Part shown: positions 39,673-48,403 of the stretch, one piece after another
Numbering within the stretch: the first letter of the stretch is position 1
Layout: the number at the start of each line of letters is the position of its first letter
NCBI RefSeq assembly: GCF_001921865.1
Contig: NZ_MSCT01000010.1
Span: 186,001 to 250,000, forward strand
Reading direction: 5' to 3'
From: Pseudomonas chlororaphis
GTDB lineage: Bacteria > Pseudomonadota > Gammaproteobacteria > Pseudomonadales > Pseudomonadaceae
DNA length: 64,000 nt
Position numbers and translations under genes: made by a program
The notes under the pieces: model-generated
Databases searched by the model: none
What the model was told of the DNA's origin: nothing
Seen by the model: the letters and a program-made list of their open reading frames with translations, nothing else

Positions 39673-41496
39673 ATGCAGCGCTTACTGATTTCCCTGTTGA
39701 TCTGCCTGGGCTTCGTGCTCCCGGCGACCGCCCAGGCGTGGTGGCAGGACGACTGGCACTACCGCAAGCAGATCGCCATCGACACCACGCCCCAGGGCGC
39801 GGCGATCAATCAGGCCCTGGGCCGGACCGCGCTGCTGGTGCGCCTGCACACCGGCAATTTCAGTTTCGACGGGGTCAAGGAAGACGGCTCGGACCTGCGC
39901 TTCGTCAGCGCTGACGACAAGACTGTGTTCAACCACCAGATCGAAAGCTTCGACCCGCTGATGGGCATGGCCCTGGTCTGGGTCGACGTGCCGAACGTGG
40001 AAGGCGGCCAGCGCCAGGACATCTGGATGTACTACGGCAACCAGAAAGCCCCGGCGAGCGCCAACGGCCAGCTGACCTTCGACCCGAACTACATCGGCCT
40101 CTATCACTTCGACGGCGCCAACGGCACCCCGGCCAAGGACACCACGGCCTACGGCAACCATGCGCAGAACGCCACCGGCGCGAGCATCGACGGGGTGATC
40201 GGCCGCGCCTTGCAGTTCAACGGCCAGCCGCTGCTGCTGCCGGCCAGCCCGTCGCTGCAGCACAGCGCCGACGGCGCCTTCACCTTCAGCGCCTGGCTGC
40301 GCCTGGACCAGGCCAGCGGCGAACAGCTGCTGCTGGCCCGCCGCGAAGGCGCCAGCAGCCTGCTGGTCGGGGTCAACCAGGGCGTGCCCTTCGTCGAGGT
40401 CGACGGCCAGCGCGCGGTGTCGACCCAACCGCTCAACCCCGGGCAGTGGCAGCACCTGGCCCTGACCGCCCAGGGCAGCCAGTTGGCGCTGTACGTCAAC
40501 GGCCGCGAAAGCGCCAGCCTGGCGCTCGCGCTGCCGGCGTTCAATTCGCCGCTGGCAATCGGCGCCGATCTGCCCGCGGCGACGGGAGCCGAAGCCAGTG
40601 CCTTCCTGCCGTTCGCCGGGGCCATCGACGAGTTGCGCCTGTCCAAGGTCGCCCGTCCCGCCGGCCTGCTGCTGGCCGATGCCGCGGCCCAGGGCGCCGA
40701 GTCGAAGCTGGTGGTGTACGGCGTCGACGAAGAACAGTCGGGCTTCGGTTTCGGCAGCCTGGGCTTTCTGCTCAAGGCGGTGCCGGTGGATGCCTGGGTG
40801 ATCATCGCGGTGCTGGTGCTGATGATGTTCCAGTCGTGGATCATCATGATCCGCAAGAACCGCATGGTCAGCCGCGTCAGCAGCGCCAACCAGGCCTTCC
40901 GCGAGCAGTTCGCCCGGGTCGGCACGCGCCTGGAAATGTTCGCCGACGACCGCGAGCTGGCCCAGCTCCTGGAGCATTCCTCGCTGTGGCGCCTGTACCA
41001 GGTGGCGGTCCAGGAGATCCGCACCCGCCGCGCCCAGGGCGCCGACACCTCGTCGGTCTCGGCGGCGACCATCGAGGCCATCCGCTGCTCCATGGACGGC
41101 GTGCGCACCCGCGAGAACCAGCAGCTCAGCTCCAAGCTCTCGACCCTGTCCAACGCCATCGCCGGCGGGCCGTACATCGGCCTGCTGGGCACGGTGCTGG
41201 GGATCATGGTGGTGTTCCTCGGCACGGCCATGGCCGGCGACGTCAACATCAACGCCATCGCCCCGGGCATGGCCGCGGCCCTGCTGGCCACCGCCATGGG
41301 CCTGTTCGTCGCGATCCCGGCGCTGTTCGGCTACAACCGGCTGATCACCCGCAACAAGGAAGTCAGCGCCGACATGCGGGTCTTCGTCGACGAGTTCATC
41401 ACCCGCCTGGCCGAGCTGCATGGCGCTGGCCAGTCCAGCGAAACCGCGCCGGCGCGTGCCCATAACGCCCCCGCCAACGCCGGCCTGCCGGCCTGA
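39673..41496 (+). CDS. exbB2: DUF2341-LamG-ExbB/TolQ fusion proton-channel protein
   Basis: A 607-residue protein. A signal peptide (LLICLGFVLPATAQA) is followed by a DUF2341-like domain (WWQDDWHYRKQIAID to IWMYYGNQ, about 22-130). Next is a LamG/concanavalin-like jelly roll (YIGLYHFDGANGTPAKD to IDELRLSKVA, about 140-335). A TM helix follows around 372-397, then the cytoplasmic loop, then the MotA/TolQ/ExbB core with two TMs (YIGLLGTVLGIMVVFLGTAM, about 500-520, and MAAALLATAMGLFVAIPALF, about 528-550). ExbB forms the proton channel with ExbD to energise TonB. Here a carbohydrate-binding-like periplasmic module is fused in front of the channel, giving a protein more than twice the usual ExbB size. 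The ATG at 39673 follows GGAG. The symbol follows the P. aeruginosa position. Confidence 0.88.
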   Translation: MQRLLISLLICLGFVLPATAQAWWQDDWHYRKQIAIDTTPQGAAINQALGRTALLVRLHTGNFSFDGVKEDGSDLRFVSADDKTVFNHQIESFDPLMGMALVWVDVPNVEGGQRQDIWMYYGNQKAPASANGQLTFDPNYIGLYHFDGANGTPAKDTTAYGNHAQNATGASIDGVIGRALQFNGQPLLLPASPSLQHSADGAFTFSAWLRLDQASGEQLLLARREGASSLLVGVNQGVPFVEVDGQRAVSTQPLNPGQWQHLALTAQGSQLALYVNGRESASLALALPAFNSPLAIGADLPAATGAEASAFLPFAGAIDELRLSKVARPAGLLLADAAAQGAESKLVVYGVDEEQSGFGFGSLGFLLKAVPVDAWVIIAVLVLMMFQSWIIMIRKNRMVSRVSSANQAFREQFARVGTRLEMFADDRELAQLLEHSSLWRLYQVAVQEIRTRRAQGADTSSVSAATIEAIRCSMDGVRTRENQQLSSKLSTLSNAIAGGPYIGLLGTVLGIMVVFLGTAMAGDVNINAIAPGMAAALLATAMGLFVAIPALFGYNRLITRNKEVSADMRVFVDEFITRLAELHGAGQSSETAPARAHNAPANAGLPA

Positions 41497-41507
41497 GGAG
41501 AAACGTC

Positions 41508-41933
41508 ATGGCTTCTGTGAACGCCTCCCACGACGATGACGACGACGCGGCGGTCGACAGCATCAACATCACGCCCCTGGTGGACGTGCTGATGGTGGTG
41601 TTGGTGATGTTCATCCTCACGGCCACCGCCCAGGTCTCGGGGATCCAGATCAACCTGCCCAAGGCCAGCGCCTCGGTGTCGTTGTCCGAGGCCAAGACCA
41701 AGGCGATCTCGGTCAACGACGGCGGCCAGGTGTTCCTCGACGCCTACCCGGTGACCCTGCCGGAGCTGGAGGAACGCCTGCGCATGGAGAAGGCCCTGAA
41801 CCCGGACTTCCCGGTGATCGTGCGCGGCGACGCCACGGTGCAGTACCAGAAGGTCATCGAGGTCCTGGACCTGCTGCGCCGGCTGGAGCTGTCCCAGGTC
41901 GGCCTGGTGACCGGCAAACCGAGCCAGGGCTGA
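41508..41933 (+). CDS. exbD2: ExbD/TolR-family proton-channel subunit
   Basis: A 141-residue bitopic protein. A very acidic N-terminus (HDDDDDAAVD) is followed by the TM helix NITPLVDVLMVVLVMFILTA, in which Asp26 corresponds to the proton-carrying Asp of ExbD. A periplasmic domain follows (VFLDAYPVTLPELEERL, PVIVRGDATVQYQKVIEVLD). It forms the channel with the ExbB fusion encoded 11 nt upstream. GAGGAG serves as the ribosome site. Confidence 0.95.
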   Translation: MASVNASHDDDDDAAVDSINITPLVDVLMVVLVMFILTATAQVSGIQINLPKASASVSLSEAKTKAISVNDGGQVFLDAYPVTLPELEERLRMEKALNPDFPVIVRGDATVQYQKVIEVLDLLRRLELSQVGLVTGKPSQG

Positions 41934-41936
41934 CCC

Positions 41937-42644
41937 ATGACCGCACAACAACCCATCAACCTGCCGCCGCTGAAAAACCGTACCGCGCCGCGCCTGCTCA
42001 AGTGGGGCGCCGGGCTGCTGCTGGCGGCGGGCGCGGCCTGGCTGCTCTGGCAGTGGGCCAACGACATGAGCGGCGTGCGCCGGGAGGCGCCCAAGGTGCC
42101 GACCATCATCCCGTTGCCGCCACCGCCGCCACCGCCGCCGGAGAAACCCAAGGAGCCGGAGCCCAAGGTCGAGGAAAAGGTCCCCGAGCCGGAGCCGACC
42201 CCGGAACCGGAGGAGGTCAAGCCCGAAGAGGAAGCACCGCCGTCGCCGGTGGACGACCTGGCCAATCCGATGCAGATGGACGGCGACGCGCAGTCCGGCA
42301 ACGACGCCTTCAACATCGGCGCCGGCAAGGGCGGCGGCATGGCCGGCTCCGGCGGCGGGCGCCTGGGCAACGGCACCTACAGCCAGTTCCTGGCCTTCAC
42401 CTTCCAGCGCGTGCTGCGGGAAAACCCGGACCTGCGCAACCAGGCGTTTTCGCTGCAAACCGACGTCTGGCTGAGCGCCGTCGGCGAGATCACCCGGGTC
42501 GAGCTGGTCAAGTCCAGCGGCAACCCGCAACTCGACACCCAGGTGCTGGCCGCCTTGCGCGGCGCTCCGCACCTGACGGAACGGCCGCCGGCCTCCCTGA
42601 CCCTGCCTGTACGCCTGTCCCTGCAAGGGCGGCGCCCGGGTTAA
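41937..42644 (+). CDS. TonB-like energy transducer
   Basis: A 235-residue TonB-family protein. It has one N-terminal TM helix (about 22-41), a Pro/Glu/Lys-rich periplasmic spacer (PLPPPPPPPPEKPKEPEP onward, about 55-105), a Gly-rich segment, and a C-terminal domain (about 150-235) with the TonB/TolA-like pattern SAVGEITRVELVKSSG. It starts 3 nt after exbD. It should couple the channel to an outer-membrane partner. Candidates are the VreA-type receptor outside the window, PdtB, or the porin next door. Confidence 0.9.
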   Translation: MTAQQPINLPPLKNRTAPRLLKWGAGLLLAAGAAWLLWQWANDMSGVRREAPKVPTIIPLPPPPPPPPEKPKEPEPKVEEKVPEPEPTPEPEEVKPEEEAPPSPVDDLANPMQMDGDAQSGNDAFNIGAGKGGGMAGSGGGRLGNGTYSQFLAFTFQRVLRENPDLRNQAFSLQTDVWLSAVGEITRVELVKSSGNPQLDTQVLAALRGAPHLTERPPASLTLPVRLSLQGRRPG

Positions 42645-42687
42645 CCGAACGATTGAGGCAAGTCTTGCCATAAGGAGTTGTGTGCAA

Positions 42688-44382
42688 ATGATTTCCAACG
42701 TGAATCGATTGTCCCTGGCAATCGGCATGGTCATCGCGACCCTGGTAGGGCAGGCGGCGGCCGCGCCCGCCGGGCCTTCGGAAAACGCCACGATCAATCT
42801 GATCCGTTTGCTGGTGCAGCAGGGTGTGCTGAAACAGGAACAGGCCGACGGCCTGATCGCCCAGGCCGAGAAGGAGGCCGTGCAGGCACGCCAGGCCAAT
42901 ACCGCAGTGGCCGCGGGGCCGGCGGCGACGCCGGGGGATGTGCGGGTGCAGTACGTGCCGGCGATCGTCCGCGACCAGATCCGCGATCAGGTCAAGGCCG
43001 AGGTCATGGCCACCGCCAAGCAGGAGAACTGGGCCCAGCCCAATACCTTCCCGGAGTGGGTGTCGCGCATCAGCTTCGACGGCGACATCCGCCTGCGCGA
43101 CGAGTCGCGCTACTACTCCGGCAGCAACAGCAACCAGATCGTCGACTTCGCCAAGCTAAACGACAAGGGGCCGTACGACGTCAACCCCAACAGCAGCAGC
43201 AACCTGCCGCCCTTGCTCAACACCCGCGAGGACCGCGAGAACCTGTTCCGCCTGCGCGCCCGGTTGGGCATGAAGGCGCAGATCGCCCCGGACTGGAGCG
43301 CCGGCATCCGCATCGGCACCGGCTCGGACAACAACCCGGTGTCCACTACCCAGACCCTGGGCGGCGGTTTCGGCAAGAAGGACATCTGGCTCGACCAGGG
43401 CTACCTGACCTGGAAGGCCACCGACGAGCTGACCCTGACCGGCGGGCGGATCGCCAACCCGTTCTTCTCCACCGACATGCTGTATTCCACCGACCTGAAT
43501 TTCGACGGCGTGGCGGCGATCTTCAACCATAAATTCAACCGCGACTGGGGCGTATTCGGCACGGTCGGCGCGTTCCCGGTGGAGTACACCAACGACACCA
43601 CCACCAGCAACGGCTTCGACAAGGAAGAGAGCGACAACAAGTGGTTGTACGGCGCGCAGATCGGCGCCAACTGGGCGATCAACAACAACCACCGGCTCAA
43701 GGGCGCGCTGGCCTACTACCGTTTCGACGATATCGAAGGCCAGCGCTCCGGTGCCTGCGAACCCTGGGCCGGAGCGCCGGGCTGCGACACCGACGGCTCG
43801 CGGGTGGCCTTCATGCAGAAGGGCAACAGCGTGTTCCTGCTGCGCGACATCACGCCCAACCCGGCCAACCCGGCCGCCACGCCGCAGCCGCAGTTCGTCG
43901 GCCTGGCCTCGGAGTTCAACCTGCTGGACCTGAACCTGGTATGGGACGCCGACCTGCCGGAAGACTTCAAGCTGCGCAGCCAGGCCAACTACATCCACAA
44001 CCTGGGCTACGACGAAGGCGAGATGCGCAAGCGCTCCGAAGGCCAGATCGTCAACAACCTGGACAGCAGCGGCGAGCTGGAAAGCGGCGCCAACGCCTGG
44101 ATGGTGCAGTTCACCCTGGGCAATAGCCTGGAGCTGGCCAAGCAGGGCGACTGGAACCTGTTCGCCGGCTACAAGTACATCCAGCCGGACGCGCTGCCGG
44201 ACGGTTTCAACGATTCCTCGTTCCACCTCGGCGGCACCAACGCCAAGGGCTATTTCATCGGCGGCAACTACGGCCTGGCCAAGAACGTCTTCGCCACCGG
44301 CCGCTGGCTGAGCTCCGAGGCGGTCTACGGCGCGCCGTTCGACATCGATGTCTTGCAGCTTGAAATCAACACGCGCTTCTAG
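42688..44382 (+). CDS. Putative outer-membrane porin
   Basis: A 564-residue outer-membrane protein. A signal peptide (LAIGMVIATLVGQAAA) is followed by a short helical region (INLIRLLVQQGVLKQEQADG, then a Gln/Ala-rich coil). A beta-barrel domain follows with alternating aromatic/polar strands (WVSRISFDGDIRLRDESRYY; RLRARLGMKAQIAPDWSAGI) and ends in LQLEINTRF with C-terminal Phe. This matches the architecture of the putative porin family (Pfam Putative_porin). One extracellular loop contains two Cys (GACEPWAGAPGCD). The substrate is unknown. The ATG at 42688 follows AAGGAG. Confidence 0.85.
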   Translation: MISNVNRLSLAIGMVIATLVGQAAAAPAGPSENATINLIRLLVQQGVLKQEQADGLIAQAEKEAVQARQANTAVAAGPAATPGDVRVQYVPAIVRDQIRDQVKAEVMATAKQENWAQPNTFPEWVSRISFDGDIRLRDESRYYSGSNSNQIVDFAKLNDKGPYDVNPNSSSNLPPLLNTREDRENLFRLRARLGMKAQIAPDWSAGIRIGTGSDNNPVSTTQTLGGGFGKKDIWLDQGYLTWKATDELTLTGGRIANPFFSTDMLYSTDLNFDGVAAIFNHKFNRDWGVFGTVGAFPVEYTNDTTTSNGFDKEESDNKWLYGAQIGANWAINNNHRLKGALAYYRFDDIEGQRSGACEPWAGAPGCDTDGSRVAFMQKGNSVFLLRDITPNPANPAATPQPQFVGLASEFNLLDLNLVWDADLPEDFKLRSQANYIHNLGYDEGEMRKRSEGQIVNNLDSSGELESGANAWMVQFTLGNSLELAKQGDWNLFAGYKYIQPDALPDGFNDSSFHLGGTNAKGYFIGGNYGLAKNVFATGRWLSSEAVYGAPFDIDVLQLEINTRF

Positions 44383-44401
44383 GGCGCAGGGGTGCATTGC
44401 T

Positions 44402-45061
44402 ATGAAGAGCGACCGGATGAATAGGCGAGCCAGGGCAGGGGGTTGCCTGTGGCTGACCCTGGGCGTACTGGCGGCCAGCGGGGCCAGTGCCGAGGGCATG
44501 GAGGAGCGCCTGCGCACCCAATTGCGCAGCACCACCCAGCAGTTGCAGGCGTTGCAGAGCGAACAGGCCCAGGCCGGCGCGGCGCGCGTCGCGGCAGAGA
44601 ACCAGGCCAGGGAGGCCCAGGCGCAGGTCAAGCAACTGACCGCCGAACTGGCCAAGGCCCGCGGCGTGGCCGAGCAATTGGCCGGCCAGCAACAGAACCT
44701 GCACAGCCAGGCCCAGGCACAGATGGCCGCCAGCAGCGAGCAGATCGGCAAGTTCAAGAAGGCCTATGACGAGTTGTTGGTCATGGCCCGTGCCAAAGAG
44801 GCCGAACGGGCTAAGCTTCAGGCGCAATTGAGCGAACGTGACACACAAGTGCAGCAATGTTCGGTCAAGAATCAGCAGATGTATGGCGTGGCCAAAGAGC
44901 TTCTCGCGGCCTATGAAAAGATCGACGTGGCCGAGGTCATGAAGATCCGCCAGCCCTTCGCCGGCGGCGCCCGGGTCAAGTTCGAGGAACTGGCCCAGGG
45001 CTTTGGCGACGACTTGTACAAGACCCAGTTCGATGCCCCGCGGGCAGCGAGCACTCACTGA
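44402..45061 (+). CDS. Periplasmic coiled-coil protein
   Basis: A 219-residue protein with a signal peptide (LWLTLGVLAASGASA) and then heptad-like, Gln/Ala/Glu-rich sequence from about residue 33 to 150 (LRTQLRSTTQQLQALQSEQA and similar), strongly suggesting a long coiled coil. A conserved-looking C-terminal patch follows (CSVKNQQMYGVAKELLAAYE, GARVKFEELAQGFGDDLYKT). The role is unknown; it may bridge the inner-membrane channel and outer-membrane proteins of this operon. The ATG at 44402 follows AGGGG with 9-nt spacing; an ATG at 44417 is an alternative. Confidence 0.8.
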   Translation: MKSDRMNRRARAGGCLWLTLGVLAASGASAEGMEERLRTQLRSTTQQLQALQSEQAQAGAARVAAENQAREAQAQVKQLTAELAKARGVAEQLAGQQQNLHSQAQAQMAASSEQIGKFKKAYDELLVMARAKEAERAKLQAQLSERDTQVQQCSVKNQQMYGVAKELLAAYEKIDVAEVMKIRQPFAGGARVKFEELAQGFGDDLYKTQFDAPRAASTH

Positions 45062-45081
45062 CTATCAAGGATGAATCGAGC

Positions 45082-45591
45082 ATGACCGAACAACAGCAAT
45101 TGATCGCCAGCGTCACCCCCCACAGCCTCACCGAGCTGCTGCAAGGCGCCGGCTACCGGGTCAACCAGACCGACCAGAACGGCGTCGTGCAACTGCTCAG
45201 CGCCAGCCAGGGCATCGGCTACGCCGTGCGTTTCGGCAACGCGGCAGCGCAGCAGGGCAGCTATGTCGACTTCACCTTCAGCTGCGCGCTGCGGGTCCAG
45301 GGCGAACTGCCGGCGGGCCTCGCGGAGCTGTGGAATGCCTCGCGGCGTTTTGCCCGGTTGTCGTTGCAGGGCGAATTCCTGGTGATGGAAATGGATGTGG
45401 TGGTGGCCGGGGTCGGCACCCAGCACCTGCGCAGCCAACTGGAACTCTGGGACCGGCTGTTGCAGGAATTCATCGTCTACCTGCGCGACTACAGCCAGCA
45501 TGCCGCGCGCTTGCAGGCCCAGGCCGACGCGCCTGAGGCAACCGCGCCTGAGGCAACGCCCGAGGCCGCTGCCGAGGTGCCTGCGCAGTGA
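45082..45591 (+). CDS. YbjN-domain protein
   Basis: A 169-residue cytoplasmic protein without a signal peptide. The body has the YbjN pattern: LLQGAGYRVNQTDQNGVVQL, a Cys in SYVDFTFSCAL, LWNASRRFARLSLQGEFLVM and EMDVVVAGVG. An Ala/Glu/Pro-rich tail (PEATAPEATPEAAAEVPA) follows. YbjN proteins are associated with chaperone-like or regulatory roles, but their mechanism is not settled. It is coupled to the next gene by a GTGA overlap. Confidence 0.75.
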   Translation: MTEQQQLIASVTPHSLTELLQGAGYRVNQTDQNGVVQLLSASQGIGYAVRFGNAAAQQGSYVDFTFSCALRVQGELPAGLAELWNASRRFARLSLQGEFLVMEMDVVVAGVGTQHLRSQLELWDRLLQEFIVYLRDYSQHAARLQAQADAPEATAPEATPEAAAEVPAQ

Positions 45592-46544
45592 AGAGACCAA
45601 GCCTGATGGTCGGCGCGGGAGCGCTGGCCCTGGTGGCGCTGGCGGTGTGGCTGGGCGGGCGCCCGGGTGGCAGCGATCCGGTGGCGGCGCAACAGCGTGC
45701 GGTGGCGCTCGCCGGCCAGGCCGAATCCGCGCCCGCGGTGGCGCGCCTGGGCAACCTGCAAGTGGCGCCGGAGGAGCTCAAGGCGCTGCTGGCGGCGTTG
45801 CCCGAGGCGTCGCGGGAGCAACTGCGGGGCAATCGGCCGGCGCTGGAAAGCTGGATTCGCGCGCGCCTGGCGGAAAAGGCCGTGCTCGAACAGGCCGACG
45901 CCCAGGGCTGGCGCCAGCGTCCGGAGGTGGCCTTGCAGACCCGCGCGGCCACCGAACAGATCGTGTTTCGCGACTACTTGCAGTCGGTCAGCCAGGTGCC
46001 GCCTGGCTACCCCAGCGAGGCCGAGTTGCAGCAAGCCTATGAGGCCGGCAAGGCGCAGTGGCAGACCCCGGCGCTGTACCGGGTCAGCCAGATCTTCCTG
46101 GCGGTCGGCGACCCGCAAGCCCTTGAGGCGACGCGCAAGCAGGCCCAGGAACTGAGCAAGAAGGCCCAGGCGGCCCCCGGTGAATTCGCCGCCCTGGCCA
46201 GCCAGTATTCCCAGGACCCCGACAGCGCCCGGCGCGGTGGCGATTCCGGCTTGCAGCCGCTGCAGCAACTGCTGCCCGAGGTGCGGGGCGCGGTGGCGCG
46301 GCTGAAGGTCGGTGCGGTGTCGGACGCGGTGCAGAGCGCGGCGGGTTTCCATGTGCTCAAGCTGACCGAGCAGCAGCCGGCCCGCGCCGCGACCCTGGAC
46401 GAGTTGCGCGACCGCCTGACCCAGGCCCTGCGGGCCCAGCGCCAGGAGCAGATCGCCAAGGCTTACCTGGAGGGCATGCTCGACACCGCGACCTTGAGCA
46501 TCGACGGGGCGCAGTTGAACAAGGTGCTGGAGGAGAAGCTGTAG
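45588..46544 (+). CDS. PpiC-type (parvulin) peptidyl-prolyl isomerase
   Basis: A 318-residue membrane-anchored or secreted parvulin. It has an N-terminal hydrophobic segment (LMVGAGALALVALAVWLGG), a SurA/PrsA-like chaperone region, and a rotamase domain (about 160-260) with LYRVSQIFLAV, FAALASQYSQDPDSARRGGDSG and AVQSAAGFHVLKLTE. It probably helps fold outer-membrane or secreted products of the operon (PdtA, PdtB, porin). The GTG start at 45588 overlaps the preceding stop. It is the last gene of the run. Confidence 0.9.
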   Translation: MKRPSLMVGAGALALVALAVWLGGRPGGSDPVAAQQRAVALAGQAESAPAVARLGNLQVAPEELKALLAALPEASREQLRGNRPALESWIRARLAEKAVLEQADAQGWRQRPEVALQTRAATEQIVFRDYLQSVSQVPPGYPSEAELQQAYEAGKAQWQTPALYRVSQIFLAVGDPQALEATRKQAQELSKKAQAAPGEFAALASQYSQDPDSARRGGDSGLQPLQQLLPEVRGAVARLKVGAVSDAVQSAAGFHVLKLTEQQPARAATLDELRDRLTQALRAQRQEQIAKAYLEGMLDTATLSIDGAQLNKVLEEKL

Positions 46545-46548
46545 ATCG

Positions 46549-46630
46549 CTATCGCGAGCAATCGAGCGTCGACCGACTGCTCCTTCAGTCGTTCGCATTT
46601 CCCTGTAGGAGCGAAGCTTGCTCGCGATAG
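46549..46630. repeat. Imperfect REPIN after the ppiC-like gene
   Basis: CTATCGCGAGCA (46549-46560) is complementary to TGCTCGCGATAG at the end of a REP of the TGTAGGAGCGAAGC family (46604-46630). The left arm has decayed in its outer part. Confidence 0.75.
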
Positions 46631-46688
46631 ACGGCAACGCCGTCAAACATGCAATGGATGCAATCACCCACACGACAGGGAGTCACCC

Positions 46689-47666
46689 ATGTCCTTTCTG
46701 GAACCCGCCCCGACCTCGGGCATCACACCTTACCTCGCCCAGGCGGAGCCTCGGGAAGCCTGGCTGGCCCTGGCCGCCGGGATCGAGCCGGAGCTGGCCC
46801 AATACTTCCTGGTCACCGCCCGCTGCGGCTGTTTCATGCAGGCCGCGCGCAGCCTGAACATCAAGTCGACCCTGCTGCGCAAGCAACTGGCGCATCTGGA
46901 AGCCCAACTGCGCCGCTCGCTGTTCAGCTTCCAGGGCAGCGCCCTGAGCCTGAGCCGCGAAGGCCAGCAGCTCAAGGCGCAGCTGGTCGCCCTGGCCCAC
47001 GAGCGCACGCTGCCGGTGCTCGAGCAACCGCTGATCCGCCTGGCGGTGGCCGAGTCGATCCTCCACGACATCCTCGGTCGCGACCTGATTTCCCTGCTGC
47101 GGCGCAACGCCAGCGTGCGCCTGGAGATCATCTCCATCGACAGCGAACTGTCCTTGCGCGCCTTGAGCGCCGATGTGGTGGTGTGGCTGGGCGGGGTGGA
47201 TTCGCCAGCGCCGGGGCCGAGCTTCGTCACCGGCACGCCGCAGCCGCTGGTGCGCCTGGACTACCTGCCGCATATCGCCAAGCGCTACTCGCGGGTGGCG
47301 GCGCGCCCCGACAGCGTCGGCGACCTGGCCGACTACATGCTGGTGCAGTGGCAGCAGGACCGTCAGGTCGAGCAACTGCGGCCCTGGAACCAGTTGGTGG
47401 AGCAGCGCCTGGCGGGCGTGGTGCAGGTGCATTCCTACGAACTGATGCTGGAAATGATCCGCTGCAGTGCCTGCATCGGCCTGCTGCCGCACTACATGAG
47501 CCGCTTCGACCGCGGCCTGACCGCCTTGCCCGGGCTGTTCGACGAGGCCATGCCGCGCCAGGTGTGGCTGGCGGTGAATGCCCAGGCGCAGCACGACGCC
47601 GAGGTGCGGATGCTGGTGGAGCTGATCCTCAACACCTTCGACGAACGCGGCGAGTGGTTCGAATAA
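46689..47666 (+). CDS. LysR-family transcriptional regulator
   Basis: A 325-residue LTTR. An unusual 35-residue N-terminal extension precedes the helix-turn-helix (LAQYFLVTARCGCFMQAARS, LRKQLAHLEAQLRRSLF). The effector domain follows (about 120-310). It has the same position as a LysR gene after the PpiC gene in P. aeruginosa (PA0701). It has no obvious divergent partner; a REPIN separates it from the upstream operon. Its target is unknown. Confidence 0.88.
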   Translation: MSFLEPAPTSGITPYLAQAEPREAWLALAAGIEPELAQYFLVTARCGCFMQAARSLNIKSTLLRKQLAHLEAQLRRSLFSFQGSALSLSREGQQLKAQLVALAHERTLPVLEQPLIRLAVAESILHDILGRDLISLLRRNASVRLEIISIDSELSLRALSADVVVWLGGVDSPAPGPSFVTGTPQPLVRLDYLPHIAKRYSRVAARPDSVGDLADYMLVQWQQDRQVEQLRPWNQLVEQRLAGVVQVHSYELMLEMIRCSACIGLLPHYMSRFDRGLTALPGLFDEAMPRQVWLAVNAQAQHDAEVRMLVELILNTFDERGEWFE

Positions 47667-47681
47667 CGGCCGGGGTTGTTC

Positions 47682-47708
47682 TGTAGGAGCGAAGCTTGCT
47701 CGCGATAG
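47682..47708. repeat. Single REP after the LysR gene
   Basis: TGTAGGAGCGAAGCTTGCTCGCGATAG type REP, identical to the right arm at 46604-46630. Confidence 0.8.
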
Positions 47709-47795
47709 ACCGCCCCGCGGTCGCTCTGCCTCTGGCCAGCGTTTCCGCTGGCGTTCTACACTCGACGGCCGTCCCGCAGCCATCAAGGAAGACCC

Positions 47796-48232
47796 ATGTC
47801 CGTCGAGACCCCGGCCATCAGATGCCGTTCCAGTCCACCGAGGTCTGGCGCCAGCGCCTGGCCCCGGACAACGAACGGCGGGTGGCCCTGGTGGCGCTGC
47901 ACCAGGGCACGGTGATCGGCAGTTGCAGCATCGAACAGTTCTCACGCATCCGCCGCGCCCACTGCGGCTCGGTCGGCATGGGCGTGGCGGTGGAGTGGCA
48001 AGGCCAGGGCATCGGCAGCCGCCTGTTGGCGGCGGTGCTGGACGTGGCGGACAACTGGATGAACCTGCACCGGGTGGAACTGACCGTGTTCGCCGACAAC
48101 CAGGCGGCCCAGGGCCTGTACCGCAAGTTCGGCTTCGAGGACGAAGGCCGGCTGCGCGCCTACGCGGTACGCGACGGCCAGTACGTCGACGTGCTGAGCA
48201 TGGCGCGGCTGCGCCATATGCCACACGCCTGA
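47796..48232 (+). pseudogene. GNAT acetyltransferase gene with disrupted 5' end
   Basis: The body (from ATG 47822, 136 residues) is a GNAT N-acetyltransferase with the acetyl-CoA loop EWQGQGIGSRLLAAVL and VFADNQAAQGLYRKFGFEDEG. The natural initiation site, AAGGAAG then ATG at 47796 (MSVETPAIR), is still present but in another frame, and it joins the conserved MPFQSTEVW segment only 26 nt later. Family members carry about 30 residues between these two parts. A deletion with frame loss is the simplest reading. Translation from 47822 has no ribosome site, and the product would lack the first strand and helix. Confidence 0.7.
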
Positions 48233-48246
48233 GTTGCCTCTGATCT

Positions 48247-48365
48247 TGTAGCCGCTGCCGAGCCCCAGCGAGGCTGCGATAGGTCCGAAGGACCTCTGGC
48301 GTCCGTGAGATCGCCGCGCCCGTTCCGGGCGATCGCAGCCGCGCTGGGGCTTGGCAGCGGCTACA
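48247..48365. repeat. REPIN between the GNAT and racemase genes
   Basis: Inverted TGTAGCCGCTGCC family arms at both ends (48247 onward and the complement ending at 48365), with internal inverted segments (AGGTCCGAAGGACCT). It lies between convergent genes. Confidence 0.9.
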
Positions 48366-48403
48366 GGTTTTGTGCCGGTGCGAGGTCAGCGCTCGTTACG
48401 ATC

